Program-made: the position numbers and the translations under genes | In this document: positions 23,401-32,526 of the stretch, piece after piece | Layout: every line of letters starts with the position of its first letter | How positions within the stretch are numbered: position 1 is the stretch's first letter | Notes under the pieces: generated by a model | Told to the model about the DNA's origin: nothing | Databases searched by the model: none | Seen by the model: the letters and a program-made list of their open reading frames with translations, nothing else | NCBI GenBank assembly: GCA_946406115.1 | Contig: OX291552.1 | Location: forward strand, 10,922,836 to 10,986,835 | Direction: 5' to 3' | DNA length: 64,000 nucleotides | From: Apoda limacodes | Lineage: Eukaryota > Arthropoda > Insecta > Lepidoptera > Limacodidae

Positions 23401-26400
23401 GCTTTTGGTCAAAAAAAAAGAATTTGTGTTAATTTAGAACTGGTGAAATGCCTTTTATATTGATGATTGTATAAAATTGTGTATATAGTATGGATGTTTT
23501 TAGTGTACGAAAAAAGCAATTCGTCCCTAAAAAGTAAAAGATAAAAACTTTTTTACAAAAAAAAAACACCTGGCTTGAAAAAGATGCAATAAAAAGGTAA
23601 AAATAATTACTTATTTCCAAAAATCTGATCTGAATTACAGTTGAAAGTTGGTTTATAACACACTTCACTTGCATAAAACCGACTGTAATTGAGATCAGAC
23701 TTTTGGAAATAAGTAATTATTTTTACATCTGCATCTTTTTGAAGGCGGTTGTTTTTTTTTTAAGTTTTATCGTAACATGTTGTTAAAACTTTATAAGCTT
23801 ACTTATCTTTAGTAATGAAAACATTGACATCATGTTCGGACATAAAAAATCCTATCCATATATTATATAAGAAGATATATATAACAATAGATGGAATCAA
23901 TATATGAATACGATATATATATATCTGTTCTATCTATTTAAGGTTTCGCTTGATGGAAAAGACATACGCGATTTATCTGTAAGATGGTTGCGAGGGCAAA
24001 TTGGCCTAGTTGGCCAGGAACCTGTACTGTTCAACACTACTGTCCGTGAAAATATCCGCTACGGTCGAGAGGATGCGACCAATGAAGATATTGAACGAGT
24101 TGCTCGCCAGGCTAATGCCCACCAATTTATAATGAAACTACCAAAAGTAAGTTACACCAGATATGCATCAACAATAACGCAATATTGTTTGTTGCAATAG
24201 ATGCCAGTTACTAATCTAACTCTAATACTGCAGGGTTACGACACGTTAGTGGGGGAGCGTGGGGCATCTCTATCAGGAGGACAGAAGCAGCGTATAGCCA
24301 TCGCACGAGCATTGGTTCGAAACCCACGTGTCTTACTCCTTGATGAAGCCACTAGTGCCCTCGATATGTCTTCTGAATCTAAAGTCCAAAAGGCACTTGA
24401 CAAGGTCTGTTAAACTAAATTTCATCTTAGCATGGATTTTTATGTAGAAAATAAAAAATCTGATAAATATTTCAATTTGCAGGCTCAAGAAGGTAGAACT
24501 ACAATTGTTGTAGCGCATAGACTAACTACTATTAGAAACGTTGATGTTATTTACGTTTTCAAAGATGGAAGAGTAGTAGAATCTGGAAATCATGAGGAAC
24601 TCATAAAGAAAAAAGAACATTATTATGACATGGTAATGCTTCAAACATTCCCAGGATCAGATGGAAGACATGGTAGGTAATGTTAAAAATATAATTATGT
24701 ATTTTTTTAAGAATGAAGATAACTGCATTAATCATTTGTATTTTCCCCAGATAACCATAAAAACTTAACTCGTGAAATATCAGTAAGAAGTGAACATGAA
24801 GAAGAAGAAGAAGTCTTCAGTCAAAATGTTGCAGTAAGTTTTTTTTAGCTTCTTGTGTATCTTAGTAAATAAAATCATATTAACGATATTTTATTGTTTT
24901 AGGCACTGAATGAAGATGAAGAAAACGTACCAGAAGTATCATTCTGGCAAGTCGTACGTCTCAACTCACCAGAATGGAAATCTATAACCGCAGCAAGTCT
25001 CTGTTCTATATTAGCTGGCTTTGCCATGCCTTTATTAGGTGTCATACTAGGGGATTTTCTTGGTGTAAGACCTTATCTGTCCTTATTAACTATAAAACAA
25101 ATTCCAATATTTATATCTTACTTTTCTACAATTAATATATTCACCTGATTCAATTCTAAATGACATATCGATGATGACTTGAATATGTTAGTGAATTTCG
25201 CAAAATGACGATTTAGAAAGACGATTATTGTAGTTTTAATAACAATGTTGACAATTATATAAACATGTAACTCTTCTACATTTTGAATGCTGTTAAATAG
25301 ATTCGTTCCATGACGATTTTCTGTATAGTACCTGGAGGAGGTTTTTTTTAAACAGCGCTATCTATTGTCAAGTATCTTAAGCGTTGCTTAATAACACCAC
25401 CTATTGTCAAATAGCTTTAGTGTTGCTTATTACTACTCGCCAATAGATGTCAGGAAGAGTCATACTTTTCAGTTTATCACTGCCTTATAAACATGGATAA
25501 AACGACGTTTTCTAAAAATGAAACCTAGCTAGATCAATTTATCGTCCCTGAAACCCGCTGCATACTAAATTTCATGATAATCGTTGAAGCCGTTTTCGAG
25601 ATTGAGATTATATATATACAAGAATTGCTCGTTTAACGGTATTAGATGTATGTTTGTTGACATAATTTTAAACAAAATATATTTGATATGATAAGAAAAT
25701 ATTTAACATGAACATGTTTTTCTAAAATATTTTTTCTCTTCTAGGCACTTTCTGGTCCAAATGAAGAAGAAGTTTTGGCAGAAGTTACAAAATATGCCCT
25801 TATATTCGTTGGTATCGGAGCTTTCACTGGAGCTGCAAATTTTATACAAGTAAAGTTTGTTATTATCTATTTATCACAATCATTTCATAAAAGTGTATTG
25901 CATCTAAATCGCTATAGGTGGCTATTATTGCATTATTTTTTTTTTTTATCATTTGTGTCTTGTTTCTATCTTGCAAAATATTGCAAAGCTATAATAATGA
26001 GTCGATAACTTCTTCACTTTGCCCAATAACTCTAATCTTTTGCTTTTTTTGATTGTCTTCCAATTTACAAACTTAACTTAATTTATTTCTTAACATCGTT
26101 GAGTAAATCTACATATTAATTATTTCCTGGCAAGAAACTGTCAGTTAGATAACTTACTGTACAATTTTCTATACTACTGATGAAGTTAAATTTTGTTAAA
26201 CCTTATTACTTTTAATCTTATTTCCTCAAGTATTATATGCCGAAGATTTCGATGACCTCTTTCTTGTCCTAGACTTATTGTCAATCGTTCGTATTCTGGT
26301 AATCACTTCGAAGTTAAGTCTACTAAATGCTCTTATGGTATTCTGGACCATGTTTTGCTTGAAAGTTGTCTAACATAAGTGATCTTCACGTGACCTTTTC

Positions 26401-29400
26401 TTTGAGGATATTTAATGATATAATGGGGTCAAATTTTATTTTTAAAAAATGCACGTATTTTTCGTTATCTATCCTTGTTAAATACATGTTATCATCTATT
26501 ATGCCTAAACTTTAACCTGCCGTCATCATCCATTATTCCGCATTTCATCCCATTACTTCCTTTTTTCGAGTTTTGTATTGCTTTTCGAAGTGTTAATTTA
26601 TTTAAGTACGTTTGTCTTTGAACATTTAGTAATAGGTTAACTTGTCGTCGGGTTCAAGCATCAGTACATTGCCAATCTCTTCTCACGTATACACTTTGTT
26701 CATTATAATTAGTCCCTTCACTCTGACAAATTTTATCAAAAAGAAGAAATTATATTTGTTTTAACTTCGCAGTATGATTTTAAATAGCTTTGCCGCAGTT
26801 TTTAAATTATGTTAAACTAGTCAATGTTACTTGTAAGTTCTTGTTTTATTAAAAATAAGTAAAAAAAGGTCTTACTGTAAAAGTTTTACGGTTTCAATGT
26901 GAAAGGTGCATGTTAGCAAAAACAGTTTTCACCAGTTTTCATCAAATATTTCAGGTTTCCTTGTACGCTGTGGCAGGAGAACATTTGACTGCACGACTTC
27001 GAAGCTTAATGTTTCAAAAATTCCTGCAGCAGGAAATCGGCTTTTACGATGATAAGAACAACTCAACTGGAGCACTCTGTGCGCGGCTTTCTGGTGAAGC
27101 AGCAGCCGTACAAGGAGTAAGTAATACTCTTACACACAAGAATACATACCTACCCAGTTTGATGAAAGACTAAAGATATTAAGAGGGCTAATTAAGATTT
27201 ATGCCGCCCTAACTAAAATGCTGCATATGCCCAGGCCCAGTCTATCAATGTAATGTACCTTCCTATTCATCATGTTTTATATTTGATTTTAGGCTACTGG
27301 ACAAAGGATTGGAACTGTACTCCAAGCATTTGGAACTTTTAGCCTTGCTCTAATACTTTCTCTTATATACGAATGGCGTGTAGGACTTGTTGCATTGGCT
27401 TTTGTGCCAATTTTGGCTGCAATATTGTATCAAGAAGGAAGAATGGTTAGCGCACAATCATTCGGCACAGCCAAAACTATGGAATCGAGCTCTAAGGTGA
27501 AATTTTAATTTTTCCTTCTAAACTAAAAGCCCATCTTGTCGATAGCTTTGTAAAATTTTAACATTTATTTTCATTACAGATAGCAGTAGAAGCCGTATCA
27601 AATGTGCGTACGGTTGCTTCCTTAGGCAGAGAAGGCAATTTCCTAAATGAATATGCGCTACAACTTTTGCCGGCTCTAGCATTAGCTAGAAGAGCTGCAC
27701 AGTGGCGTGGTATAGTCTTCGGTCTCTCAAGAGGCCTTTTTAACTTTATATATGCTGCTGCATTGTATTATGGTGGATACCTTATTGTTAATGATAATAT
27801 CGACTATGCTGTAATTCTTAAGTAAGTACCTGCTTATAATACGGTTAATTTTCTGTTGATACGGATGACTTGATTTTCTTATCTTAACCTTGGTAGAAAC
27901 AACCAGCGAAGTGCGTACTGAGCCACCACACGCTATATTACTAAACGATGTGCAACAAATTGATGAAAAGTCCGATAAATAATCCAATGAAATGCCTTTT
28001 CTTTGTCTTTATTGAACGTTAATTTAATTAAATTTCTTAATATGGTATAGTAGATTTACATTACTATCAAGCGCCGCGCTCTAAGTTCTTTGATACTAGT
28101 TACAGTTTCACGTTCAATTATTTTTTATTATTATTTCTTGCTTCACTTTAGACTTTGCTTATATCTTTTTCTAACCACAGATCAGCTCAAGCTCTCCTGA
28201 TGGGTGCATCGTCAGCAGCACAGGCCTTTGCATTTGCCCCTAACTTCCAAAAAGGAATTAAGGCCGCTGGTCGTATCATGCTTCTGCTTAGCAGACAATC
28301 TAAGATAACAGATCCAGATAAACCTGCAGTAGACACTTTTGTAAGAAAAACATCATTATTTATTCCTTTTGTCTGCCAAGTATTTCCTTTACCTCCTCTA
28401 ACTATATAATGAAGGAGTTCCGATTTTCAGAGAGGAACTGGAGAGGCCAGCATCCAAGGAGTAAAATTCAAGTATCCTACACGACCACTGATACCGGTAC
28501 TGAATGAATTAGATTTAGAAATAGAAAGAGGCAAGACGCTGGCCTTGGTTGGTGCCAGTGGTTGTGGTAAAAGCACAGTTATACAGCTACTAGAGAGATA
28601 TTATGACCCTGATGAAGGAATAGTAGTAAGTAGTAACATATTTCATGCAGTTGTCACTTATGACCATGAAAAGGATTTCTACCTTTTAACTCTACTAATC
28701 TTCACTCTTTAACTATTTTTTCAGGCGCAAGATGGCATACCCTTACCAAAACTGCGATTGTCACAAGCCAGGCGAACTATAGGCTTTGTACAACAAGAAC
28801 CTATACTATTTGATCGAACTATTGCAGACAATATTGCATATGGAGACAATTCACGGAAACCTAACATGGATGAAATCATTGAAGCAGCAAAACAAGCAAA
28901 TATACACAATTTTATTGCATCACTGCCTTTAGTAAGTATTTGACAAGAATTTGGTAAAATCTTATGGATCAAATATAACACTATCAGAAGAATATGGAAC
29001 AATTTTGTCTAGAAAATATATCAGCGGCATTTGAAACATGACTTTTAACTTTTTAGGGTTACGAGACGAATATTGGTTCGAAAGGCACACAGCTCTCCGG
29101 AGGTCAAAAGCAAAGAGTGGCTATTGCTAGAGCATTAATTCGAAGACCGAAAATGTTGTTACTAGATGAAGCTACTAGTGCTTTGGATACAGAAAGTGAA
29201 AAGGTAAATAGTTCTAAGCTAAGAGACATTGCCAACAGAGAAATGCTCAAGTCTGACGATCAACGAAATATAGGCGCTGAAAGTATTAAAATAAAATTCA
29301 ACATAACTTCAACAAATAAAAATTCATGTCCTTGCTTGCCGTTTCATCAGTGAGCATCGGCCTATAGAAGTTTAGGTTATGATCTACTTTCTTTTAGCTA

Positions 29401-31603
29401 TTTATGTAGTATTGGAATGGACCGCTGTTGACCTAGTAGCTTCGGTGTCTTCCTCGCTTACTGAGGGTTAGCCGTTTGAACCCGTCACGTATCAATGAAT
29501 CTCTTCCTAAATTCTCAGGTACATTTTCAATTACACAAGGGGCTTTTCGGTGAAAGTGAACATCGTAACGACACCTCCAAGCATACGTCAAAAAAGAGAG
29601 AAAGAAGCCCATCAATACGAACTAAGTCCTCGTGGTGGACTTTGGCTCAAATCGCCCTCGCCCAAAGTGGAGACAGGCCATGGTGCCTTGTAAAAGAGTA
29701 ATGTGGGGATATTTAAGGACAACATTGGATCTGTCAAATTATTCGGTACTTGCCAGACGATCCCTGTGGTTTCACCCGCGGAAAATCTTATTCCTGTGGG
29801 ATTCTAGATTGGGAAAAAAGTATTATTTGTTGTTTTCGGTCCCTACACCTATCTCTGTGTCATAATCTAGTTGATTGTAAGCACTGTTATAACGTTAGAG
29901 TATAGTGTCCCACATAAAAATATCTCCGCAAGGGCTCTTGATTTGAGTATGAAGTATGCTATATCATTTATGTGCCTCCATTACTGCGCCAAAATTAGAG
30001 CATACCGTTAACAAACGTTGAGGAAAAGTGCATTTTTAAAAGGAAAAAGAACTATCATACAAATTAATTAATTTCAAAGAGAGAAAAAAACTGTATTGTC
30101 ATGAGTGTTGTAATGCCAAAATTGGACACTAGTTAAGCATATGCTGTAACACGAATGCTGCAACGCTGATTTTCAGCGGAGCCCATGTTGAATGCTGCAC
30201 CTACGCAGCGAAATGGTCGCGTTTTTTTATATTGCATAATCAAAAGAAAAAATATTTGTATGTATCTTGTTAAATAAATCTATACATATAAAATACTTTG
30301 TCCTGAATGACTGACGGATCAACGCTTAACGTAAACCGCTGATCGTAGAGACCTGAAACTTGGAGGGTGTGTTTTTTGTATGACGTAGGTATCCGATAAG
30401 AAAGGGTTTTCCGAAAGGAAGTGCAAGTTGGACTCGCGCAATAAGGGTAAACCGATTGTAATGAAATTTTGGTAAGTTGTTATGCACACGCCGGTAAAGG
30501 TATCTGAGAAAGAAAAAAGGGGCAAGTGCGAGTCGGACTCGCGCAATAAGGGTAAACCGACAGAAAGGTTTCTGAATTAGTACAACCCTTTCACAATAGT
30601 TTGGTGCGGCACCGGATCAGCAAGTTAATGTATATATGTAATTGCTATATAAATAATAATAACAAATAATAGGTAAGTAGGTATATTATATTATATTTGA
30701 AGTTGCCCTCATTCAATACCAACAGTACCATGCTGACGATAACTTGGCCACCCATCATGAGACTCAATACTTTTTTAATAGATGAGAAAATATTGTTTTA
30801 ATTGTAATTTTAAAGTTCTAATTGTATTTTATTCGCGTATAGTTATGCGTATACAAAACAAAATATGCTTATTTCACCCTGAAAACTCATTCTAAATATT
30901 GATGAAAGAATTATTGAAATCGGATAAGCAGCTTCGGAGAAAACCTCGTATATCCAAACTCCAATAATCACCGACAACATTCTGTATTTGGTGGTCAAAT
31001 GATCGCAAATGGTTTTTAGCCATTTAGTTTTAACTATTTTTATCTGTTTGAGTTTCGGTCTCGAATCTAGATTTTATTGTATTAAAATAAACCTTAGACA
31101 TTTTTTTGTTTCAATTCAACTAAGAGTTTTAATGCTAGCGCGAATTTTACTGAGAGGCTTCCGTGCAACGCATCATTTTCAGTGTACACTTCCGCGGTCT
31201 AGAACGTCATCACGTGAGATAGAGGGGGTCTCCAACACATATTTTTGTGTTGTCATCAAACCGATATTCACAACGATATAACTACAATTATTGTAGCTCT
31301 TAAACTTTCGGAGTATACCTAAAGGTTTCAAATACCCAGGAAGACGTTCATCAAATTCACGTCAATTAGCCTTTAAAAAAAATTTAAGTTTACTTTGTTG
31401 GTTACAAGGTTGTGCAAGAAGCATTAGATCGGGCTAAGGAAGGGCGTACCTGTGTAATGATCGCCCACCGCTTGAGCACGGTCCGAGATGCTGATACAAT
31501 CTGCGTTATCAGCGACGGCCGCGTCGCAGAAAAGGGCAAACATCAAGAACTTTTAGACCTTAAGGGATTGTACTACAATTTGAATAAAAAAGGATATTCT
31601 TAA
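5432..31603 (+). CDS. ABCB1: ABCB full transporter, P-glycoprotein/MDR type (22 coding exons; start exon missing)
   Basis: An ATP-driven plasma-membrane exporter of hydrophobic compounds, with two membrane domains and two nucleotide-binding domains in one chain. Exons: 5432-5513, 5876-6154, 6652-6752, 7275-7446, 8023-8194, 11155-11285, 11640-11864, 18993-19118, 23943-24146, 24234-24404, 24483-24672, 24751-24833, 24903-25064, 25745-25849, 26955-27116, 27293-27496, 27580-27821, 28181-28340, 28431-28625, 28725-28931, 29057-29203, 31409-31603. All have GT/AG borders and matching phases; they give about 1237 residues against roughly 1250-1300 for the family. Visible residues: Walker [10 protein letters not shown] about 406, LSGGQ about 510, LLLDEAT about 531; second domain GASGCGKST about 1031, LSGGQ about 1137, LLLDEAT about 1158. 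The H-loops AHRLTT and AHRLST are present. Both ATP sites look catalytically complete. An acidic linker lies in exons 11-13. The true start codon lies upstream and was not found. Orthology among insect Mdr49/50/65-type paralogues is not settled. Confidence 0.93.
5555..5795 (+). repeat. Dispersed retroposon-like repeat (ccggcgaacgttg family)
   Basis: Lies in ABCB intron 1. It starts ctagctgtcccggcgaacg and contains gagataaaaactatcctatc. A close copy begins at 63721, differing by an internal insertion of about 30 bases here. Such cggcgaacgttg repeats are widespread in arthropods and resemble LINE/SINE 3' regions. Confidence 0.7.
6190..6480 (+). repeat. Dispersed repeat with tttttgctcggctcc core
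   Basis: Lies in ABCB intron 2. It carries cgcgctattac, gctcggctcctaa and a segment like tagccaaaaaacttttt...gctatcaaa. The same ordered blocks recur, diverged, at about 19340-19580 and 56360-56800, so it is a multicopy family. Confidence 0.55.
8418..9010 (+). repeat. Lepidopteran dispersed repeat, nearly full length
   Basis: Lies in ABCB intron 5. It begins agttccgtagccaagtggc, carries a tctgtctgtctgtccgtccg stretch, a C-run at about 8739-8759, and ends gcgagtccgactcgcacttg. Many partial copies occur in this window. It shows no coding capacity. Confidence 0.8.
8739..8759. repeat. Homopolymer C run
   Basis: About 21 consecutive C bases inside the lepidopteran repeat at 8418-9010. The length is likely to vary between individuals and is prone to sequencing error. 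Confidence 0.9.
9149..9472 (-). other. Unrecognised 107-codon ORF in ABCB intron 5
   Basis: An open frame from ATG 9472 to a TAA at 9149-9151, antisense to the ABCB gene. The predicted protein has mixed polarity with no low-complexity tract, no membrane segment and no signal peptide. Segments such as [16 protein letters not shown] and [13 protein letters not shown] look more like real protein than translated AT-rich DNA. I do not recognise a family. It could be an exon of an unidentified mobile element or a chance ORF. No splice sites or promoter can be assigned with confidence. Confidence 0.3.
9480..11154. other. Rest of ABCB intron 5: repeat fragments
   Basis: AT-rich and non-coding. Bases about 10080-10250 contain a - strand fragment of the repeat tandemly arrayed at 18236-18640 (ggatttcaacggcaactcctc). 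Bases 10316-10660 are a - strand fragment of the gtccgactcgcac family. Otherwise nothing is recognisable. Confidence 0.55.
10316..10660 (-). repeat. Lepidopteran dispersed repeat, fragment
   Basis: Begins actggccaagtgcgagtctg, which is the reverse complement of the family's 3' end, and finishes near ggacccctaaaaa, the complement of its 5' end. The interior is diverged from the copy at 8418-9010. Confidence 0.65.
12430..12974. repeat. Degenerate tandem array, unit about 130 bases, 5' of Copia
   Basis: Blocks such as ctgcaacgac...ttgctttacaaaaag...cggaaatagg recur about 131 bases apart (near 12437 and 12568). A gttgagggacagaaaa-type block recurs near 12688, 12829 and 12956. The units are imperfect. 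The Copia element inserted at the right edge of this array. Confidence 0.45.
12975..13157 (+). repeat. Copia 5' LTR
   Basis: TGTTGAA...TTCAATA ends, close to an inverted terminal pair. Compared with the 3' LTR it has about 26 extra bases after cattcatacaat, so the LTRs have diverged or lost sequence since insertion. Confidence 0.88.
13158..13173 (+). promoter_or_regulatory. Copia primer-binding site, half-tRNA type
   Basis: ggttgttggcccagta directly follows the 5' LTR. It resembles the complement of the anticodon-stem region of initiator tRNA-Met (ggttatgggcccag), the internal-cleavage primer known for Drosophila copia, with two mismatches in the core. Confidence 0.65.
13295..14127 (+). pseudogene. 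Copia gag, broken
   Basis: Capsid/nucleocapsid region of the Copia element. A start ATG at 13295 opens a frame that soon fails; the gag reading continues in separate frames at 13458-13712 and 13756-14127. The second carries the zinc knuckle [14 protein letters not shown] followed by another Cys-rich stretch. At least two frame breaks separate the pieces, so no functional protein is expected. Confidence 0.8.
14155..15275 (+). pseudogene. Copia protease and integrase region, broken
   Basis: A protease active-site segment (MDSGASEH) lies near 14170. Integrase follows at 14732-14959 and 15044-15274, with RSDNGKEF in the catalytic core and TEAARTML and NKTPYELW downstream. Frames shift between the pieces and a stop interrupts the core after about 14956. 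This copy cannot encode a complete integrase. Confidence 0.8.
15776..17198 (+). pseudogene. Copia reverse transcriptase and RNase H, broken
   Basis: Reverse transcriptase occupies 15776 to about 16580: [36 protein letters not shown] and the catalytic YVDDI are all visible. It then shifts frame into [14 protein letters not shown] at about 16596. RNase H follows in further frames (DADWAGD, then [10 protein letters not shown]) and ends at 17198 shortly before the 3' LTR. At least two frameshifts are needed to follow the whole domain. Confidence 0.85.
17291..17447 (+). repeat. Copia 3' LTR
   Basis: Same ends as the 5' LTR. It is preceded by a short purine tract and followed by the aaaat target duplication. 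About 26 bases present in the 5' LTR are missing here. Confidence 0.88.
17745..18235 (+). repeat. Lepidopteran dispersed repeat, diverged copy
   Basis: Starts near tggaacccttataggatccc, has a ctgtcggtctgtctgtc stretch, and ends ggtgcgcgagtctgactcgc. It is the same family as 8418-9010 but with a different interior, so subfamilies exist. Confidence 0.65.
18236..18640 (+). repeat. Three tandem units of a roughly 150-base repeat
   Basis: Each unit contains ctataattgaggagttgcc, gaaatcctacaccgat, a gcgggcaaaatttggcatg-like block and ttttagtcccgggaaaggac. Units start near 18240, 18390 and 18550, and a related block lies at 17625-17730. A - strand fragment occurs near 10110-10170. No coding capacity is seen. 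Confidence 0.6.
19119..20026. other. ABCB intron 8, first part
   Basis: AT-rich, non-coding. Bases about 19340-19580 are a diverged copy of the gctcggctcc repeat seen at 6190-6480 and 56360-56800. Nothing else is recognised before the TIR element that starts at 20027. Confidence 0.5.
20027..21574 (-). mobile_element. TIR DNA transposon with psq-type transposase start
   Basis: Bases from 20027 (AGGTGGGTGGACC...) are matched as an inverted repeat ending at 21574, identical over 21 bases. TA flanks both ends (20025-20026 and 21575-21576), as in the Tc1/mariner/pogo superfamily. On the - strand a GC-rich leader at about 21530-21350 ends at a possible splice donor (aaaggtaattt). A short exon follows with an acceptor ttccag just before ATG 20880. 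Sub-terminal regions are rich in ggcctt/aaggcc motifs. The element is about 1.55 kb with only the start of a transposase, so it is an internally deleted, non-autonomous copy. Confidence 0.8.
20762..20880 (-). pseudogene. Truncated transposase N-terminus, psq/helix-turn-helix type
   Basis: From ATG at about 20880 on the - strand the product starts [16 protein letters not shown] and continues [12 protein letters not shown], which resembles the psq helix-turn-helix at the N-terminus of pogo/jerky-type transposases. That domain binds the transposon ends. The frame runs out after about 40 residues and no DDE catalytic domain is present within the TIRs. It would be made from a spliced transcript with a non-coding first exon. 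Confidence 0.55.
21577..23570. other. ABCB intron 8, middle part
   Basis: No gene. Bases 21715-22015 contain fragments of tgtctgtc-type dispersed repeats. Bases 22400-22870 are a LINE-like 3' fragment, given separately. Bases 23235-23340 begin a copy of the aaccgacttcaaaaaagga family that leads into the foldback repeat at 23570-23770. Confidence 0.5.
22405..22870 (-). repeat. LINE 3'-end fragment
   Basis: The block gtcaaagtcaaagttaaaatgg followed by tttattcaaattaggatatt, and aagaatccggcaagaaactcg, are familiar from the 3' ends of moth LINEs read on the - strand. A short open frame on the + strand (22463-22726) is probably fortuitous. Confidence 0.5.
23235..23770. repeat. Foldback element, aaccgacttcaaaaaagga family
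   Basis: Two arms at about 23578-23640 and 23680-23745 are near-perfect inverted repeats of aaaaagatgcaataaaaagg...ctgatctgaattacag, separated by about 40 bases. The same arms appear at 62240-62400 and one arm at 55240-55325. The strong hairpin marks a miniature inverted-repeat element. Confidence 0.7.
25065..25744. repeat. ABCB intron 13 with a short duplicated block and a retroposon tail
   Basis: Bases 25350-25440 contain two copies of a roughly 40-base block (ctattgtcaagtatcttaag / ctattgtcaaatagctttag, each followed by gttgctta). Bases 25530-25650 are the same repeat as 610-780, ending caagaattgctcgtttaacg. A - strand form of this end lies at about 60070-60110. Confidence 0.5.
25850..26954. 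other. ABCB intron 14
   Basis: AT-rich intron of 1.1 kb. I see no gene, repeat or conserved motif in it. Confidence 0.5.
29204..31408. other. ABCB intron 21
   Basis: A 2.2-kb intron before the last coding exon. Bases 29430-29870 are GC-richer and hold short ORFs on both strands that I do not recognise; they look like an old mobile-element fragment. Bases 30420-30560 hold two fragments with gtgcgagtcggactcgcgc, the reverse complement of the lepidopteran repeat end, about 110 bases apart. The rest is AT-rich. Confidence 0.5.
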
Positions 31604-31799
31604 ATTTAATATTTAAAAATTGTAAAAGTATTTTTGTACCTACTTTAATAATATTGAGTGTAATATAATTTCTCAGAATATCGAGCCTGCATGAGACTCA
31701 TTACCGCTGTAATAAGCAATTAAATCTGATAAGGTGCATTCTGTTCACTGCTTCAATACGTTTAATGTCATAATCCAGCCAAGTTAAACAGTTAAATTA

Positions 31800-31805
31800 A
31801 ATAAA
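31800..31805 (+). terminator. Candidate polyadenylation signal of the ABCB gene
   Basis: AATAAA about 200 bases after the stop codon at 31601-31603, in AT-rich sequence. No cleavage site can be assigned from sequence alone. Confidence 0.45.
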
Positions 31806-32129
31806 TTCTGTATGAAACACTTTACCTACAGATCTTGCCTAATTCTTTTTGGTTAGAATATTGACATTAAGCACATAATGTACATTATGTCGGTCAGCAG
31901 AACGCCACTTTACCAACTTGCAATGTACCTATAGAATATTAGAGACACAACAAAAATTCATGAATTGGCATATATTTTTAGATTAATTGTAATATAGATA
32001 GTATTTTAACTATGCTTATACTTTATTGATGTTCTTTATACCATAGACTTCGAGTTCTGTAATCTGTCCTATGGACTGTGCAATAGGCTCACGAAATTGG
32101 CCACACTTTAGAAAGAGACAAAATTAACT

Positions 32130-32143
32130 AGGTCGATTCCGTA
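32130..32143 (+). repeat. Harbinger left terminal inverted repeat
   Basis: AGGTCGATTCCGTA, matching the complement of 44441-44454 at 13 of 14 bases. Preceded by ACT. Confidence 0.8.
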
Positions 32144-32526
32144 AAAAGATTGCTAACCTTTTTTGTTTGAAATTTTCGAATTTGACAGTAATGCGATTCC
32201 GGATGCTCAAAATTTCAGCTTCAATTACAAACAAAGTTTGATTGCAGCTGAAATTTATCGATATATTTTTTTTGTATGAAAACAGTGATTCCGTAAAATC
32301 GTTGCAAACGTTTTTGCACTCAACTGACAGTTTGTGATAGCAGCTTTCCTCATGTTGATAGAAGCTAGTCCGACGGTGTTTCTTATCGATTTCATATATT
32401 CAAAAAATTAAAATGTAAGTATTTTAATTAGGTTTCTTTAATGATTTCAGTGTTTTGTACAATAAAATTACCCTAGTAAGTGTTATGTAGCTGTTCTTAT
32501 TAAATATCTTTCATTTTAGTACCACA

